Shown here: positions 28,884 to 38,354 of the stretch, piece by piece
Position numbering within the stretch: the stretch's first letter is position 1
Layout of the letters: every line of letters starts with the position of its first letter
From: Acinetobacter albensis
Lineage (GTDB): Bacteria; Pseudomonadota; Gammaproteobacteria; Pseudomonadales; Moraxellaceae
DNA length: 64,000 bases
Direction of reading: 5' to 3'
NCBI RefSeq assembly: GCF_900095025.1
Contig: NZ_FMBK01000014.1
Location: 41,826 to 105,825, forward strand
Position numbers and translations under genes: made by a program
Notes under the pieces: generated by a model
The model's database searches: none
Seen by the model: the letters and a program-made list of their open reading frames with translations, nothing else
What the model was told of the DNA's origin: nothing

Positions 28884-28910
28884 AAAAAACGCCTGCATTT
28901 GCAGGCGTTT
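28884..28910 (-). terminator. Intrinsic terminator of the downstream acyl-CoA dehydrogenase gene
   Basis: AAACGCCTGC / GCAGGCGTTT with a 4-nt loop; on the minus strand it is followed by TTTTTTATT. Confidence 0.92.
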
Positions 28911-28924
28911 GATGTCATCTTATT

Positions 28925-30706
28925 TTAAGATTGGTTTGTGAAGTAGTCTTCAGAGAAGTTCATAATGACTTCTGCGCCCGCTTTTACTTTATGAATGCGC
29001 ATATCCAGTTCAGGCAAAATACGTTGTACAAAATATTGTGCAAGCGCCAGTTTATTTTGATAAAAATCACCTTCTTTGGCTTGAGCAGCATTCGCAATTT
29101 TTGCAAACATATAAGAGAAGCTGAGAAGACCGACCGCGTGTAAATAATCTACTGCGGCTGAATTCGGAAACTCGGCATTTTCACGCGCAGCTTCGATAAT
29201 ATACTCAGTTACGGCTTCAACTTCAGTTGCTGCATCAAGTGTCGCATCTTTAATAAAGTTAAGTGTTGCATTTAAACCATTGGCAAAATCGCGAATTTCA
29301 GTAATATATTCCGCTATAAAAGTACCACCGCATTTAATGGTTTTACGACCAATTAAATCTTGCGATTGAACGCCATTGGTTCCTTCATAAATTTGTGAAA
29401 TACGAAGGTCACGTACACATTGCTCCATTCCCCATTCACGAATATAACCATGTCCACCAAAGACCATTTGTGCATCAATGACTGCATCAAATGCGGTATC
29501 AGTTAAATAGGCTTTGGCCACTGGCGTCAGCAGTGCTACACGATTATTTGCAGCTTTTACCGCTTCGGCATCAGTAGAGAACTTGGTAATATCCAGTTGT
29601 TGACCGACATAAACGGCAAATGCACGCGATGCTTCATTATTCGCTCGTGCATTTAACAACATACGACGCACATCGCCATGTACTAAAATGCTATCTGCTG
29701 CTTTTGCAGGAGATTTAACCCCAGTTGCACTGCGTCCCTGAATACGGTCAGTGGCATACTGTGCTGCATTTTGATACGCAAATTCAGATGCACCTAAACC
29801 TTGAAGACCCATAGATAGACGTTCGTAGTTCATCATCACGAACATGGCAGCCAAACCTTCATTTTCTTTACCAACAAGATAGCCTGTTGCACCATCAAAG
29901 TTCATCACGCAGGTCGCGGAGGCTTTAATCCCCATTTTGTGCTCAATAGAACCTGGACCTGCCGCATTGCGTTCCCCCACAGTACCATCTGCATTGACGA
30001 TAAATTTAGGCACGATGAATAAGGAAATACCACGTGAACCTGCAGGTGCATCAGGTGTTTTTGCAAGAACTAAATGAATAATATTTTCAGCTAAATCATG
30101 ATCTCCACCTGTAATGAAGATTTTAGTTCCTGTAATCGCATAAGTACCATCAGCATGAGGTTCAGCTTTGGTTTTGATAATCCCCAAGTCAGTACCTGCA
30201 TGAGGTTCTGTTAGGCACATCGTCCCCGACCATTCACCTGAATAAATTTTCGGCAAATAGGTTTGTTTTTGTTCTTGAGATGCATAACTATTTAATGCCA
30301 TACCTGCACCGACAGAAAGCAGTGGGTAGAGCAGAAAAGATGGATTGGTCGCGAATAGCATTTCATCAGCAAGCACAGTCAGCATTTTTGGCATGCCTTG
30401 ACCGCCCCATTCTTCATCTGCACCTAAACCAATCCAGCCGCCATCTGCATATTGTTTAAAGGCTTCTTTAAAACCAGCAGGTGTAGTGACCTGACCATTT
30501 TCAATTTTTGCGCCTTCTTCATCACCGCTTCGGTTCAGTGGTAAAGTCACATTTTGTGCAAACTTTGCCATTTCTTCAAGAATAGCTTCAGCTGTTGCTG
30601 CATCTAGGTGAGCAAGGTTTTCATTGGCTTGCCAGAATTGCTCTGCATTAAAAACATCATTTAGGATAAATTTCATATCTGCAAGCGGTGCATTATAAAT
30701 TGGCAT
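28925..30706 (-). CDS. Acyl-CoA dehydrogenase (long form), copy 1
   Basis: A 593-residue FAD-dependent acyl-CoA dehydrogenase that catalyses the first oxidation of beta-oxidation. It has the family order: an N-terminal extension (MPIYNAPLADMKFIL), the FAD/substrate segment MCLTEPHAGTDLG, ITGTKIFITGGDHD, then RISQIYEGTNGVQSQDL carrying the catalytic glutamate. A C-terminal domain is typical of the 590-600 residue class. It is a tandem paralogue of the next gene upstream (30869-32671), separated by a terminator, so the two can be expressed separately. Chain-length preference is not readable. Confidence 0.92.
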   Translation of the reverse strand: MPIYNAPLADMKFILNDVFNAEQFWQANENLAHLDAATAEAILEEMAKFAQNVTLPLNRSGDEEGAKIENGQVTTPAGFKEAFKQYADGGWIGLGADEEWGGQGMPKMLTVLADEMLFATNPSFLLYPLLSVGAGMALNSYASQEQKQTYLPKIYSGEWSGTMCLTEPHAGTDLGIIKTKAEPHADGTYAITGTKIFITGGDHDLAENIIHLVLAKTPDAPAGSRGISLFIVPKFIVNADGTVGERNAAGPGSIEHKMGIKASATCVMNFDGATGYLVGKENEGLAAMFVMMNYERLSMGLQGLGASEFAYQNAAQYATDRIQGRSATGVKSPAKAADSILVHGDVRRMLLNARANNEASRAFAVYVGQQLDITKFSTDAEAVKAANNRVALLTPVAKAYLTDTAFDAVIDAQMVFGGHGYIREWGMEQCVRDLRISQIYEGTNGVQSQDLIGRKTIKCGGTFIAEYITEIRDFANGLNATLNFIKDATLDAATEVEAVTEYIIEAARENAEFPNSAAVDYLHAVGLLSFSYMFAKIANAAQAKEGDFYQNKLALAQYFVQRILPELDMRIHKVKAGAEVIMNFSEDYFTNQS

Positions 30707-30796
30707 TGTTTTTTACCTATGTTGTGCGTGTACTAAATAATGAATAAAACGCAATGTCACGTTGTATCGAATGACATAAATGTAGCATTGATTGCA

Positions 30797-30831
30797 TAAA
30801 AAAAGGACGGTCAAAACTGACCAGTCCTCCT
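30797..30831 (-). terminator. Terminator between the two acyl-CoA dehydrogenase genes
   Basis: On the minus strand: AGGACT-GGTCA / TGACC-GTCCT with one bulged base, followed by TTTTTTT. Confidence 0.85.
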
Positions 30832-30868
30832 TTGTTAATTTATCGTTGCAAGCAACATTAAATTATGA

Positions 30869-32671
30869 TTAAAACGCGAAATGTTCAGCATCTAAAGCCA
30901 GTAATGGCTCTACACCACCTGCAATCACGTCCACATGTGAACGGACACGTGGCAAAATTTTCTTGAAGTAGAAACGAGCTGTAGTCACTTTTGCATTATA
31001 GAAATCAACGTCTGTTGTCCCTTCAGCAAGTTTTTCTTGAGCGACCAAAGCCATACGTGCCCAAAGGTAAGCCAGTGTCACATAGCCTGAGAAGTAAAGA
31101 TAATCTACAGCAGCAGCACCCACTTCATCTGGGTTTTGCATGGCACGCATGCCAATTTGCATGGTTAAATCACCCCATTCTTTGTTAACAGCAGCCAATG
31201 GTGCAACAAACTCTTGCATTGCCGCGTTATCTTTATTGCTTTCAACAAATTTATGAATGATTTTGGTGAAATCTTTGAGCATTGCGCCTTGAGTGCCCAA
31301 AACTTTGCGACCCAACAAGTCCAGTGCCTGAATTTCAGTGGTACCTTCGTACAAGCAGGCAATACGGGTATCCCGAACAATTTGTTCCATACCGTGTTCT
31401 GAAATAAAGCCGTGACCACCAAACACTTGAACACCGTGCTTTGCAGACTCAGAGCCAGTTTCAGTCAAGAAGGCTTTTGCAATTGGAGTAAGCAGGGAGA
31501 GGATATTGTCAGAAGATTTACGTTCTTCCTCCGTTGCTCCTTTTTCTACCACATCCGCATGTAAAGACAACAAGTAAACCAATGCGCGTGCGCCTTCAGC
31601 AAAAGATTTTTGCGTTAAAAGCATGTTACGCACAGCAGGATGAACAATAATAGGATCTGCTTCTTTTTCTGGGGATTTAACACCAGAAAGTGAGCGCATA
31701 GCTAAACGGTCTTTTGCATAGGCAAGAGCCCCTTGGAAAGCACCTTCAGAGGCTGCAAGACCTTGTACCGCTGTACCAATACGTGCAGTGTTCATAAAGG
31801 TGAACATACAGTTTAGACCACGGTTTTCAGGTCCAATCAAGAAACCTTGAGCTTTGTCAAAGTTAATGACGCAAGTTGCATTGCCATGGATTCCCATTTT
31901 GTGTTCAATTGAACCACAACGAACGGCATTGCGTTCACCGACTGAACCATCGGTGTTTAAATTGAACTTGGGTACAATGAATAATGAAATCCCTTTGGTG
32001 CCCTTAGGCGCACCTGGTAGACGTGCAAGAACAATATGAATAATGTTCTCAGCCATATCATGTTCACCCGCAGAGATAAAAATTTTCTCGCCAGTGATTG
32101 CATAGCTACCATCTGCATTCGGTTCAGCTTTGGTACGAATAATGCCCAAGTCAGAACCTGCATGTGATTCCGTCAAGCACATGGTGCCTGTCCAAACACC
32201 TGAAACAAGGTTGGGTAAATAAGCATCTTTTTGTTCAGCAGAACCGTGGTGTTCTAAAGTACGTACTGCACCATGAGAAAGACCCGGATACATACCCCAA
32301 GCCCAGTTTGCAGTACCCACCATTTCTGAAATAACGTTGCCTAAAGAGACCGGCAAAGCTTGACCACCGTACTGCTCTTCAGCAGAAAGAGAAGGGAAGC
32401 CCAGTTCGATATATTTTTGATAGGCTTCTTTAAAACCAGTAGGGGTTGTTACAACACCATCATTCCAAGTACAACCTTCACGGTCGCCTGCTTGGTTAAT
32501 CGGAGAAAGTTCATTTTCACAGAAATCAGCAGCAGCTTCTAAATATTGATCAACCAGCTCACGGCTTACGGTGTCTTGAAAGGCAGGAAGTTTTGCATAA
32601 TGTTCTTCAGCATTTAATAATTCATGTAGAACAAATTGCATATCACGTAAGGGCGCTTTGTATTGTGGCAT
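30869..32671 (-). CDS. Acyl-CoA dehydrogenase (long form), copy 2
   Basis: A 600-residue paralogue of the gene at 28925. Matching segments include MPQYKAPLRDMQFVL, MCLTESHAGSDLG, ITGEKIFISAGEHD and RIACLYEGTTEIQALDL (catalytic Glu). The pair probably differ in acyl chain length. Tandem long acyl-CoA dehydrogenases of this type are typical of Acinetobacter, which lives on fatty acids and alkanes. A terminator downstream isolates it from copy 1. Confidence 0.92.
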   Translation of the reverse strand: MPQYKAPLRDMQFVLHELLNAEEHYAKLPAFQDTVSRELVDQYLEAAADFCENELSPINQAGDREGCTWNDGVVTTPTGFKEAYQKYIELGFPSLSAEEQYGGQALPVSLGNVISEMVGTANWAWGMYPGLSHGAVRTLEHHGSAEQKDAYLPNLVSGVWTGTMCLTESHAGSDLGIIRTKAEPNADGSYAITGEKIFISAGEHDMAENIIHIVLARLPGAPKGTKGISLFIVPKFNLNTDGSVGERNAVRCGSIEHKMGIHGNATCVINFDKAQGFLIGPENRGLNCMFTFMNTARIGTAVQGLAASEGAFQGALAYAKDRLAMRSLSGVKSPEKEADPIIVHPAVRNMLLTQKSFAEGARALVYLLSLHADVVEKGATEEERKSSDNILSLLTPIAKAFLTETGSESAKHGVQVFGGHGFISEHGMEQIVRDTRIACLYEGTTEIQALDLLGRKVLGTQGAMLKDFTKIIHKFVESNKDNAAMQEFVAPLAAVNKEWGDLTMQIGMRAMQNPDEVGAAAVDYLYFSGYVTLAYLWARMALVAQEKLAEGTTDVDFYNAKVTTARFYFKKILPRVRSHVDVIAGGVEPLLALDAEHFAF

Positions 32672-32923
32672 ATCATTTTCCTCAATACTGGTTTAACCAG
32701 CTTATAATCTTAATAAAAATTTGAAACATGCCTAAAAGGACACGTATTTCTATGGCTTAATCGTGCAACATCTTCTGGTTTGGTACAAGCGTTTGCATGC
32801 TTTTTCTTGGTGACTGTAAAGTCAAAGATTTATAACTTGAAATAGCTAAGTATATTGAGTGTAAATGCTTTTCTGTTTTTTTGAATGTGATAAATAGTCA
32901 AATACGTAAATTTTTATGTCCAA

Positions 32924-32950
32924 TAAAAAAAGGCGCATTTATGCGCCTTT
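32924..32950 (-). terminator. Intrinsic terminator of the Spy-like lipoprotein gene
   Basis: AAAGGCGCAT / ATGCGCCTTT, a near-perfect palindrome, followed on the minus strand by TTTTATTGG. Confidence 0.9.
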
Positions 32951-32969
32951 ACATATTTGAATTCAATTT

Positions 32970-33608
32970 TTATAGCATTGCTTTTGCGCTAGGCGAGTGA
33001 TTGGCCGTAGGTTTTGGCTGGAAACGAACTTCACATTTCCCATTAATCGTTTGCGTGTTCAATTTGACCTGAACGGTCTGGCCATGAGTTTGACCCTGAC
33101 ACGCTTTGAATAAGGCTTGTTGTTTCGCTTGGCGTTCAGCTAAACGTTGATCAAACTGCTTGGTCAATTCGGCTCGTTTGGCATCAGTAATCGGTTCACC
33201 GCGTTGCAGATGAATGGAACCAGTTTGATCAGCACGCATTGAACGGTATTCGCCTTTCATATGATGTTTTTGTCCAGGCTGTTTCATGGCTTTGTGATCA
33301 GCTTTAAATGTCATGGCACATGTACCATCCAACGTTTTATCGCCTGCTTTAATTTGCACGATTTGTCCGGCAGCTTTGCCATCACACGCTTTTTTAATTT
33401 GCTCGAAAACTTGTTTACGTTCACCCCGTGCTTGGCGGAATTGTTCGCGTTGCTCAGTTGTAAGTTTATGCTCATGTTTCGATGAATGATCTTTCATCAT
33501 ACGCGGATGATGATTTCCTTTGGCCGAATCGGTAGATTGGCAGGCTGTTAATGCACCGATACTGACGATACTGGCACCCACTAAAGCAAGTTTTGTCATG
33601 CTATTCAT
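32970..33608 (-). CDS. Periplasmic lipoprotein with two Spy-like repeats, divergent from baeSR
   Basis: A 212-residue lipoprotein: signal peptide then the lipobox LTAC (Cys23). Two halves repeat the same pattern. The first is LTTEQREQFRQARGERKQ followed by KACDGKAAGQIVQIK and GTCAMTF. The second is ITDAKRAELTKQFDQR followed by KACQGQTHGQTVQVK and GKCEVRF. Each repeat keeps two cysteines, so a disulfide per repeat is likely. LT-x-x-Q segments recall the periplasmic chaperones Spy and CpxP. It is divergent from baeS with 130 bp between. In E. coli, BaeR activates spy, so control by BaeSR is a reasonable inference. The protein is His-, Gln- and Lys-rich. Confidence 0.72.
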   Translation of the reverse strand: MNSMTKLALVGASIVSIGALTACQSTDSAKGNHHPRMMKDHSSKHEHKLTTEQREQFRQARGERKQVFEQIKKACDGKAAGQIVQIKAGDKTLDGTCAMTFKADHKAMKQPGQKHHMKGEYRSMRADQTGSIHLQRGEPITDAKRAELTKQFDQRLAERQAKQQALFKACQGQTHGQTVQVKLNTQTINGKCEVRFQPKPTANHSPSAKAML

Positions 33609-33738
33609 TGTTTTTATCTCGAATGAAAAATAATATAAATAGATGAGTTAAAGAATAAATAATAATGATGAAGAAACAATGAAGAGTTTTTTAAGACAGG
33701 GTTCGCTACAATCATAAACTGAGAAAAATACTGAGACC

Positions 33739-35406
33739 TTGCTTTTGAATATTCGCCGTATTCCAATTGCCCTACGCTTATTTTTGACGGTACTGCTGAG
33801 TACATTAGTCATTACCACCATTAGTTTGGGGGTGCTGCATTGGACCATGCAAAAGAATTTTGCCAAATATGTGGCCGATGTTGAAATGCAAAAGCTGGAT
33901 CATGTCATGAATAATTTGGCAGGGGTGTATACGGTTTATCATGACTGGGGCAATGCCATTCAGGCACAAATTCTTCAAATTGAAGGTAAAGCTGATCCAG
34001 ATGATTATGACAAGTTATCTCGGTGGTGGTTGCGTCGTCAGTACGATATTGCATTGCAACAACGATATTTTCAAGATAACTCAATCTTGAATGTATCGCC
34101 CAACTTAGACAAAACTGGACAACCTAAGCCGATTCTAGATGAAGCAGAGCTTAAGATGATTGAGTTGAACTTACCCTCAGAATATCAGCCTTTCGAGGGA
34201 CTCAAGTTTCCTTTAAGCTCCAATAAGAATATGTTTCGCTCGGATAAAAAAGCGGAACAGCCATCGCCTGAAGCCACTCCAAATCAAAACAAAAAAAAGC
34301 AGTTTATTTCTTTGCCTGACCGTTTAGGCCTCAGTTCACGATTGTCTTTGTATGATGCCAATAAGCAATTTGTGGTAGGTGAACCTTCAGATATTCCTGT
34401 GTCTTATCGCCCCATTTTAGTCAATGGAAAAGTGGTTGGTTATTTGGGCTTAAAGCCCGTGCTTGATCAAGATGATGCCTTAAGTATTAATTTCTTTAGT
34501 AATCAAAAACGTTATTTATTATTGGTTTATGCTTTAACCTTTTTAACCAGTTTAATCGCGGCTTTGTTGCTTGCCACCTATTTTAAAAAGCCGATTCAAC
34601 GCTTGCTCAATGCGACCCGTGAATTGACCAAAGGGCATTATCAGCATCAGGTCAAAATCAATCGTAATGATGAATTGGGTGATTTGTCCAATGAAATTAA
34701 TCAACTGGCTATCATTTTAGATCAGCATGAACAATCACGCCGTCAGTGGGTAGCTGATACTTCACATGAGTTAAAAACCCCACTGGCTGTCTTGCAAGCA
34801 CAAATCGAAGCGATGCAGGATGGTATTCGTAAACCGACCCCTGAACATTTTGAATCGATGCTGCGTCAAGTGACCAGTTTGAAAAAGCTGACACAGGATT
34901 TGGCTGATTTAGCGCAAGCTGAAGCACAGCAATTGACCTGTTATTTGGCTGATGTTAATCCATGGCATGTGGTGTTACAGGAAGTTGAAAACTTTAAACC
35001 TAAATTTGCCCAAGCTGATTTAGCCATTTCTATTCAAGGCACTGGCGCAAATTTACAATTAGATATAGATCGCTTTAAACAAATTATGGTCAACTTGCTG
35101 GGCAATAGTATTCGTTATACCGAAGCGGGTGGAAAAGTACATATTCATACACAACAAACCGCAACGGAATGGAGTGTGATTGTAGATGACACGCCACTGG
35201 GTTTAAGTGATGAGCAGTTGACGCGTTTAGGCGAACGTTTCTATCGAGTTGATGATTCACGAACGCGCAGTACTGGTGGCACAGGTTTAGGTTTGGCATT
35301 ATCTGTTAAAATTACCCAAGCATTGGGTGGGAAATTAAGTTTTGAACATTCTCCATTGGGTGGTTTGCGATGCAGACTCACTTTTCCAAAACAATTAGAT
35401 TCATAA
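33739..35406 (+). CDS. baeS: BaeS-type envelope-stress sensor histidine kinase (TTG start)
   Basis: A 555-residue inner-membrane sensor kinase. Membrane segments lie at about 12-34 and 254-276, enclosing a large periplasmic domain. A HAMP domain, the H-box ADTSHELKTPLAVLQ (His343) and an ATPase domain (NLLGNSIRYTEAGG, TGGTGLGLALS) follow. Together with the BaeR-type regulator 12 bp downstream, it forms an envelope-stress/drug-efflux two-component system. No ATG is available: an in-frame stop lies at 33715, so translation starts at TTG 33739 or TTG 33745. The periplasmic part is longer than in E. coli BaeS and includes a low-complexity Pro/Lys stretch. Confidence 0.85.
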   Translation: MLLNIRRIPIALRLFLTVLLSTLVITTISLGVLHWTMQKNFAKYVADVEMQKLDHVMNNLAGVYTVYHDWGNAIQAQILQIEGKADPDDYDKLSRWWLRRQYDIALQQRYFQDNSILNVSPNLDKTGQPKPILDEAELKMIELNLPSEYQPFEGLKFPLSSNKNMFRSDKKAEQPSPEATPNQNKKKQFISLPDRLGLSSRLSLYDANKQFVVGEPSDIPVSYRPILVNGKVVGYLGLKPVLDQDDALSINFFSNQKRYLLLVYALTFLTSLIAALLLATYFKKPIQRLLNATRELTKGHYQHQVKINRNDELGDLSNEINQLAIILDQHEQSRRQWVADTSHELKTPLAVLQAQIEAMQDGIRKPTPEHFESMLRQVTSLKKLTQDLADLAQAEAQQLTCYLADVNPWHVVLQEVENFKPKFAQADLAISIQGTGANLQLDIDRFKQIMVNLLGNSIRYTEAGGKVHIHTQQTATEWSVIVDDTPLGLSDEQLTRLGERFYRVDDSRTRSTGGTGLGLALSVKITQALGGKLSFEHSPLGGLRCRLTFPKQLDS

Positions 35407-35418
35407 GGAATTAGATTC

Positions 35419-36105
35419 ATGAAACATGTCATGCTGGTTGAAGATGAAGTTGAACTTGCACAATTGGTGCGAGATTATCTGGAAGCTGGAGGGTTTGAAG
35501 TCAGCATGTTTCATGATGGCCAAGAAGCCTATGAGAGCTTTATGCAGCGTAAACCGAGCTTAATGATTTTGGATTTGATGGTGCCGCGTATGGATGGTCT
35601 GACCATCTGCCGTAAAGTACGTGAACAGTCAGATTTACCGATTATTATGGTGACTGCACGAACCGAAGAAATTGACCGTGTCTTGGGTTTAAATATGGGT
35701 GCGGATGATTATATTTGTAAGCCTTTTAGCCCAAAAGAGCTGGTGGCGCGTGTGCAAGCGGTATTACGACGTTTGGATCGTCAAGCTGAACCTGAGCAAA
35801 ATAGTCTATTTCGTATGGATAAAGCCCAGCAACGGATTTGGTATCAACAAAAGACCTTAAATCTAACTCCAACGGAATTTCGTTTATTGGAATTATTTCT
35901 TGAACATGTGGGGCAAGTCTATTCACGTGCGCAATTGCTTGATCATATTAATCCAGACAGTTTTGATGTTGCAGACCGTGTCATTGATAGTCATATTAAA
36001 AATTTACGTCGCAAAATTTCTGATGCTGCAGAAACGGGCAACCGTCATGAATGGATTCAGGCCGTTTATGGGGTAGGTTACCGATTTGAATATCCTGAAG
36101 ATTAA
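35419..36105 (+). CDS. baeR: BaeR, OmpR-family response regulator
   Basis: A 228-residue regulator: receiver domain with Asp52 (LMILDLMVP), acidic pair near residues 8-9 and KPFSPKELVARV, then an OmpR/PhoB winged-helix domain. Segments EEIDRVLGL, GADDYICKP, DRVIDSHIKNLRRK and RAVYGVGYR-like QAVYGVGYR match BaeR closely. It controls envelope-stress and efflux genes; the divergent lipoprotein is a candidate target. It is co-transcribed with baeS (12 bp spacing), and a terminator follows. Confidence 0.92.
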   Translation: MKHVMLVEDEVELAQLVRDYLEAGGFEVSMFHDGQEAYESFMQRKPSLMILDLMVPRMDGLTICRKVREQSDLPIIMVTARTEEIDRVLGLNMGADDYICKPFSPKELVARVQAVLRRLDRQAEPEQNSLFRMDKAQQRIWYQQKTLNLTPTEFRLLELFLEHVGQVYSRAQLLDHINPDSFDVADRVIDSHIKNLRRKISDAAETGNRHEWIQAVYGVGYRFEYPED

Positions 36106-36124
36106 TCGCTTTTAAAGAAGAATT

Positions 36125-36159
36125 AAAAGGCAGATACGCTATGCTTATCTGCCTTTTTT
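36125..36159 (+). terminator. Intrinsic terminator after baeR
   Basis: AAGGCAGATA / TATCTGCCTT with an 8-nt loop, then TTTTTT. It reaches the stop codon of the convergent gene at 36158. Confidence 0.9.
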
Positions 36160-36529
36160 ATGGCGCTGATTTTAATAGAGCAATCCGTTTTTGCTGCATT
36201 TTGTTGAGTTTGTTGACCACCAACTCATAAGAGTTTAGAACTAAGTCTTGAACCAAATCTTCATCCAAATGCTCATCTTCAAATACAGAAATCCAGTGCT
36301 GTTTATTCATGTGCCAACCGGTATGGATGTAAGGATAAATATCTCGTAGCATGGCCCCATGATCAGGATCAACTTTTAAATTGATTGCGGCTTTATTATG
36401 TAAATGAAAGCTCAACATAAACACTTTATCAATCACTTTAAAGACATCATAACCCTCACCAAAAGGCTGAGTCACAGTTACTTCAGGTAAGCTTCGTGTT
36501 GTTTTTAAGGCAAGTTGATGTAAAAACAT
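36158..36529 (-). CDS. MmcQ/YjbR-family protein
   Basis: A 123-residue protein of the MmcQ/YjbR (CyaY-like fold) family, often annotated as a DNA-binding protein without proof. Typical pieces are FLHQLALKTTRSLPEVTVTQPFG at the N-terminus, LKVDPDHGAMLRDIYPYIHTGWHMNKQHW in the centre (cited in parts: LKVDPD, GWHMNKQHW), and LVLNSYELV near the end. No specific pathway is known. The downstream terminator is shared with baeR. Confidence 0.82.
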   Translation of the reverse strand: MFLHQLALKTTRSLPEVTVTQPFGEGYDVFKVIDKVFMLSFHLHNKAAINLKVDPDHGAMLRDIYPYIHTGWHMNKQHWISVFEDEHLDEDLVQDLVLNSYELVVNKLNKMQQKRIALLKSAP

Positions 36530-36603
36530 AAGCTCACTCTACTCAATGGAGTTGTGGATAATGTCTAAATGATCCACAGTTGATCCGGTTTTTGTGAATA
36601 ACT

Positions 36604-38049
36604 TTAAGATGAACAACTCACCATAATTTCTGCTACATCACTAGGTAAGGGTTTTAAATCTTCAACTCGCTCTAAATCTGATTGTTTTAAATAGGGTTGG
36701 CTGAGTAATTTAAACAACCGATCTACTTCCGAGAAGTCGTTACGTTCTGCACGTTCTATCGCAATTTGTAGCATATGATTGCGTAAAATATATTGCGGAT
36801 TGGCAAGTTGCATCTCTTGGTCCAATTCAGCAATTTCCTGATGCTCACGAATTGCTTGATATTGTGTCATGAAGCTTTCAAATTGACGTCGGTCTAAGCA
36901 ATCATCTTTAATCGCTTCATATTCTTTATTTTGCAAGCGCAGGAAGCTACCTGTGTAATCAAGCTGTTCCGTTTGTAAAATTTGCAAAAATGCCATGCCA
37001 CAATTAAAACTGTCTTTATGGATGGATGGAAGTCCCATTTTTTGACATAAACCCAAAGTATAGTGTTCTAAAAAGGTGGTTTCAAAATGTTCTAAACATT
37101 CAGCCAAATCAGCTTTGAATTGCTCTTTTTCAGCAGAGTCTTTTTTGAGTGGAATAAGATTATTCAGCCAGTTCCATACATTCCAGTGTCCGATACTCGG
37201 TTGTTGTTGATAGGTATAACGGCCTTGATAATCTGAATGATTGTTGATCCAATTCGGTCGAAACCTTTCCATAAAACCATAAGGGCCAAAATCCAGTGTT
37301 GAACCTGTGATGTTCAAATTATCAGTATTCATTACACCATGTGCAAATCCCACCAATTGCCATTTTGCAATCATGACAGCAGTGCGTTGAATTACTTGAG
37401 TCGCAAAAGCGAGAACCGGCTGTTCTGCTTTAAGACAATCTGTATAATGCCATTCAATACATTTATCGACAAATTCTGGCAATAATTCAGGCTGATATTG
37501 ATTAATCCATTCAAAATGACCCAAGCGAATATGACAGTCTGAAGTCCGTAACATCATGGCGCCAAGTTCTAATTTTTCACGTTGTACCCCTTGTTCTGAT
37601 GAGGTAAAACCGACTGCATTACTAGAGGGAACACCTAAGGCATTTAAGGCATGACCTGCTAAATACTCTCGAATGACTGAACGTAATACCGCTCGTCCAT
37701 CGCCCATACGTGAGTAGGGCGTAGCGCCAGCACCTTTTAAATGTAAGTCAATGGTTTGATGGTTTTGATCCAGTATTTGAGCAATCAGTAAACCACGGCC
37801 ATCACCGAGTTGTCCTGCCCATTGACCAAATTGATGGCCTGCATACACCATCGCCAGTGGTTCAAATTCAGTAAACGTTTTTTGTCCGCTACAAATTTCT
37901 ACCCATTGGGCTTTATCTTGATCTGACCACTGGAGTTGATGCGCCAGTGCTTCATTAAAATGGCCCGCTTTTGCACTTTTTAAGGGTTTCGGCAATTGAT
38001 GATGAAAGAGCTTGGGATTGAGCAATACATAACGCGGATTAAATTGCAT
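36604..38049 (-). CDS. selO: SelO, protein adenylyltransferase (pseudokinase fold)
   Basis: A 481-residue SelO/YdiU-family enzyme that transfers AMP to Ser, Thr or Tyr of target proteins, linked in E. coli to redox stress. Family segments are visible: MVYAGHQFGQWAGQLGDGRG, KGAGATPYSRMGDGRAVLRS, LLPEFVDK, VGFAHGVMNTDNLN (catalytic-loop region) and LDFGPYGFME (metal-binding Asp). Length is normal for the bacterial family. It is a single-gene unit. ATG 38049 is the first in frame. Confidence 0.93.
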   Translation of the reverse strand: MQFNPRYVLLNPKLFHHQLPKPLKSAKAGHFNEALAHQLQWSDQDKAQWVEICSGQKTFTEFEPLAMVYAGHQFGQWAGQLGDGRGLLIAQILDQNHQTIDLHLKGAGATPYSRMGDGRAVLRSVIREYLAGHALNALGVPSSNAVGFTSSEQGVQREKLELGAMMLRTSDCHIRLGHFEWINQYQPELLPEFVDKCIEWHYTDCLKAEQPVLAFATQVIQRTAVMIAKWQLVGFAHGVMNTDNLNITGSTLDFGPYGFMERFRPNWINNHSDYQGRYTYQQQPSIGHWNVWNWLNNLIPLKKDSAEKEQFKADLAECLEHFETTFLEHYTLGLCQKMGLPSIHKDSFNCGMAFLQILQTEQLDYTGSFLRLQNKEYEAIKDDCLDRRQFESFMTQYQAIREHQEIAELDQEMQLANPQYILRNHMLQIAIERAERNDFSEVDRLFKLLSQPYLKQSDLERVEDLKPLPSDVAEIMVSCSS

Positions 38050-38354
38050 AAGACAATCTAAAGATAAAGAAGATGAGGTTGACTATAGCAAACTTGCAAT
38101 CTGACGAAAGAGAATTTAGGGATAAAAATGTACAATACAACGTCGCATGATGTGATTTCATTTTATGTTCAAACACAAAGTTGTATTTCTGTATCAATCA
38201 AAAAAGTAGGTCGTCATTACTTAGAAGATTTAATCTAATTTTTTACGTATTTTCGCGCATTTGGACGAACGCCTCAGCCTTATTTTTATGCAGCTTATTT
38301 TATTCTATAAATAAAAAAGCCCCCAAAAAATGGGGGCTTTTTCTTATTCTTTAT
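38050..38354. other. Intergenic region between selO and the desaturase gene
   Basis: About 305 bp. The right end holds the desaturase terminator (38313-38342). The rest is presumably the selo promoter region on the minus strand; I see no gene or further motif. A + strand frame at 38181-38402 runs through the terminator and into the desaturase gene antisense. Confidence 0.5.
38313..38342 (-). terminator. Intrinsic terminator of the desaturase gene
   Basis: AAAAAGCCCCC / GGGGGCTTTTT with a 7-nt loop, T-runs on both sides; it can act in both directions. Confidence 0.93.
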
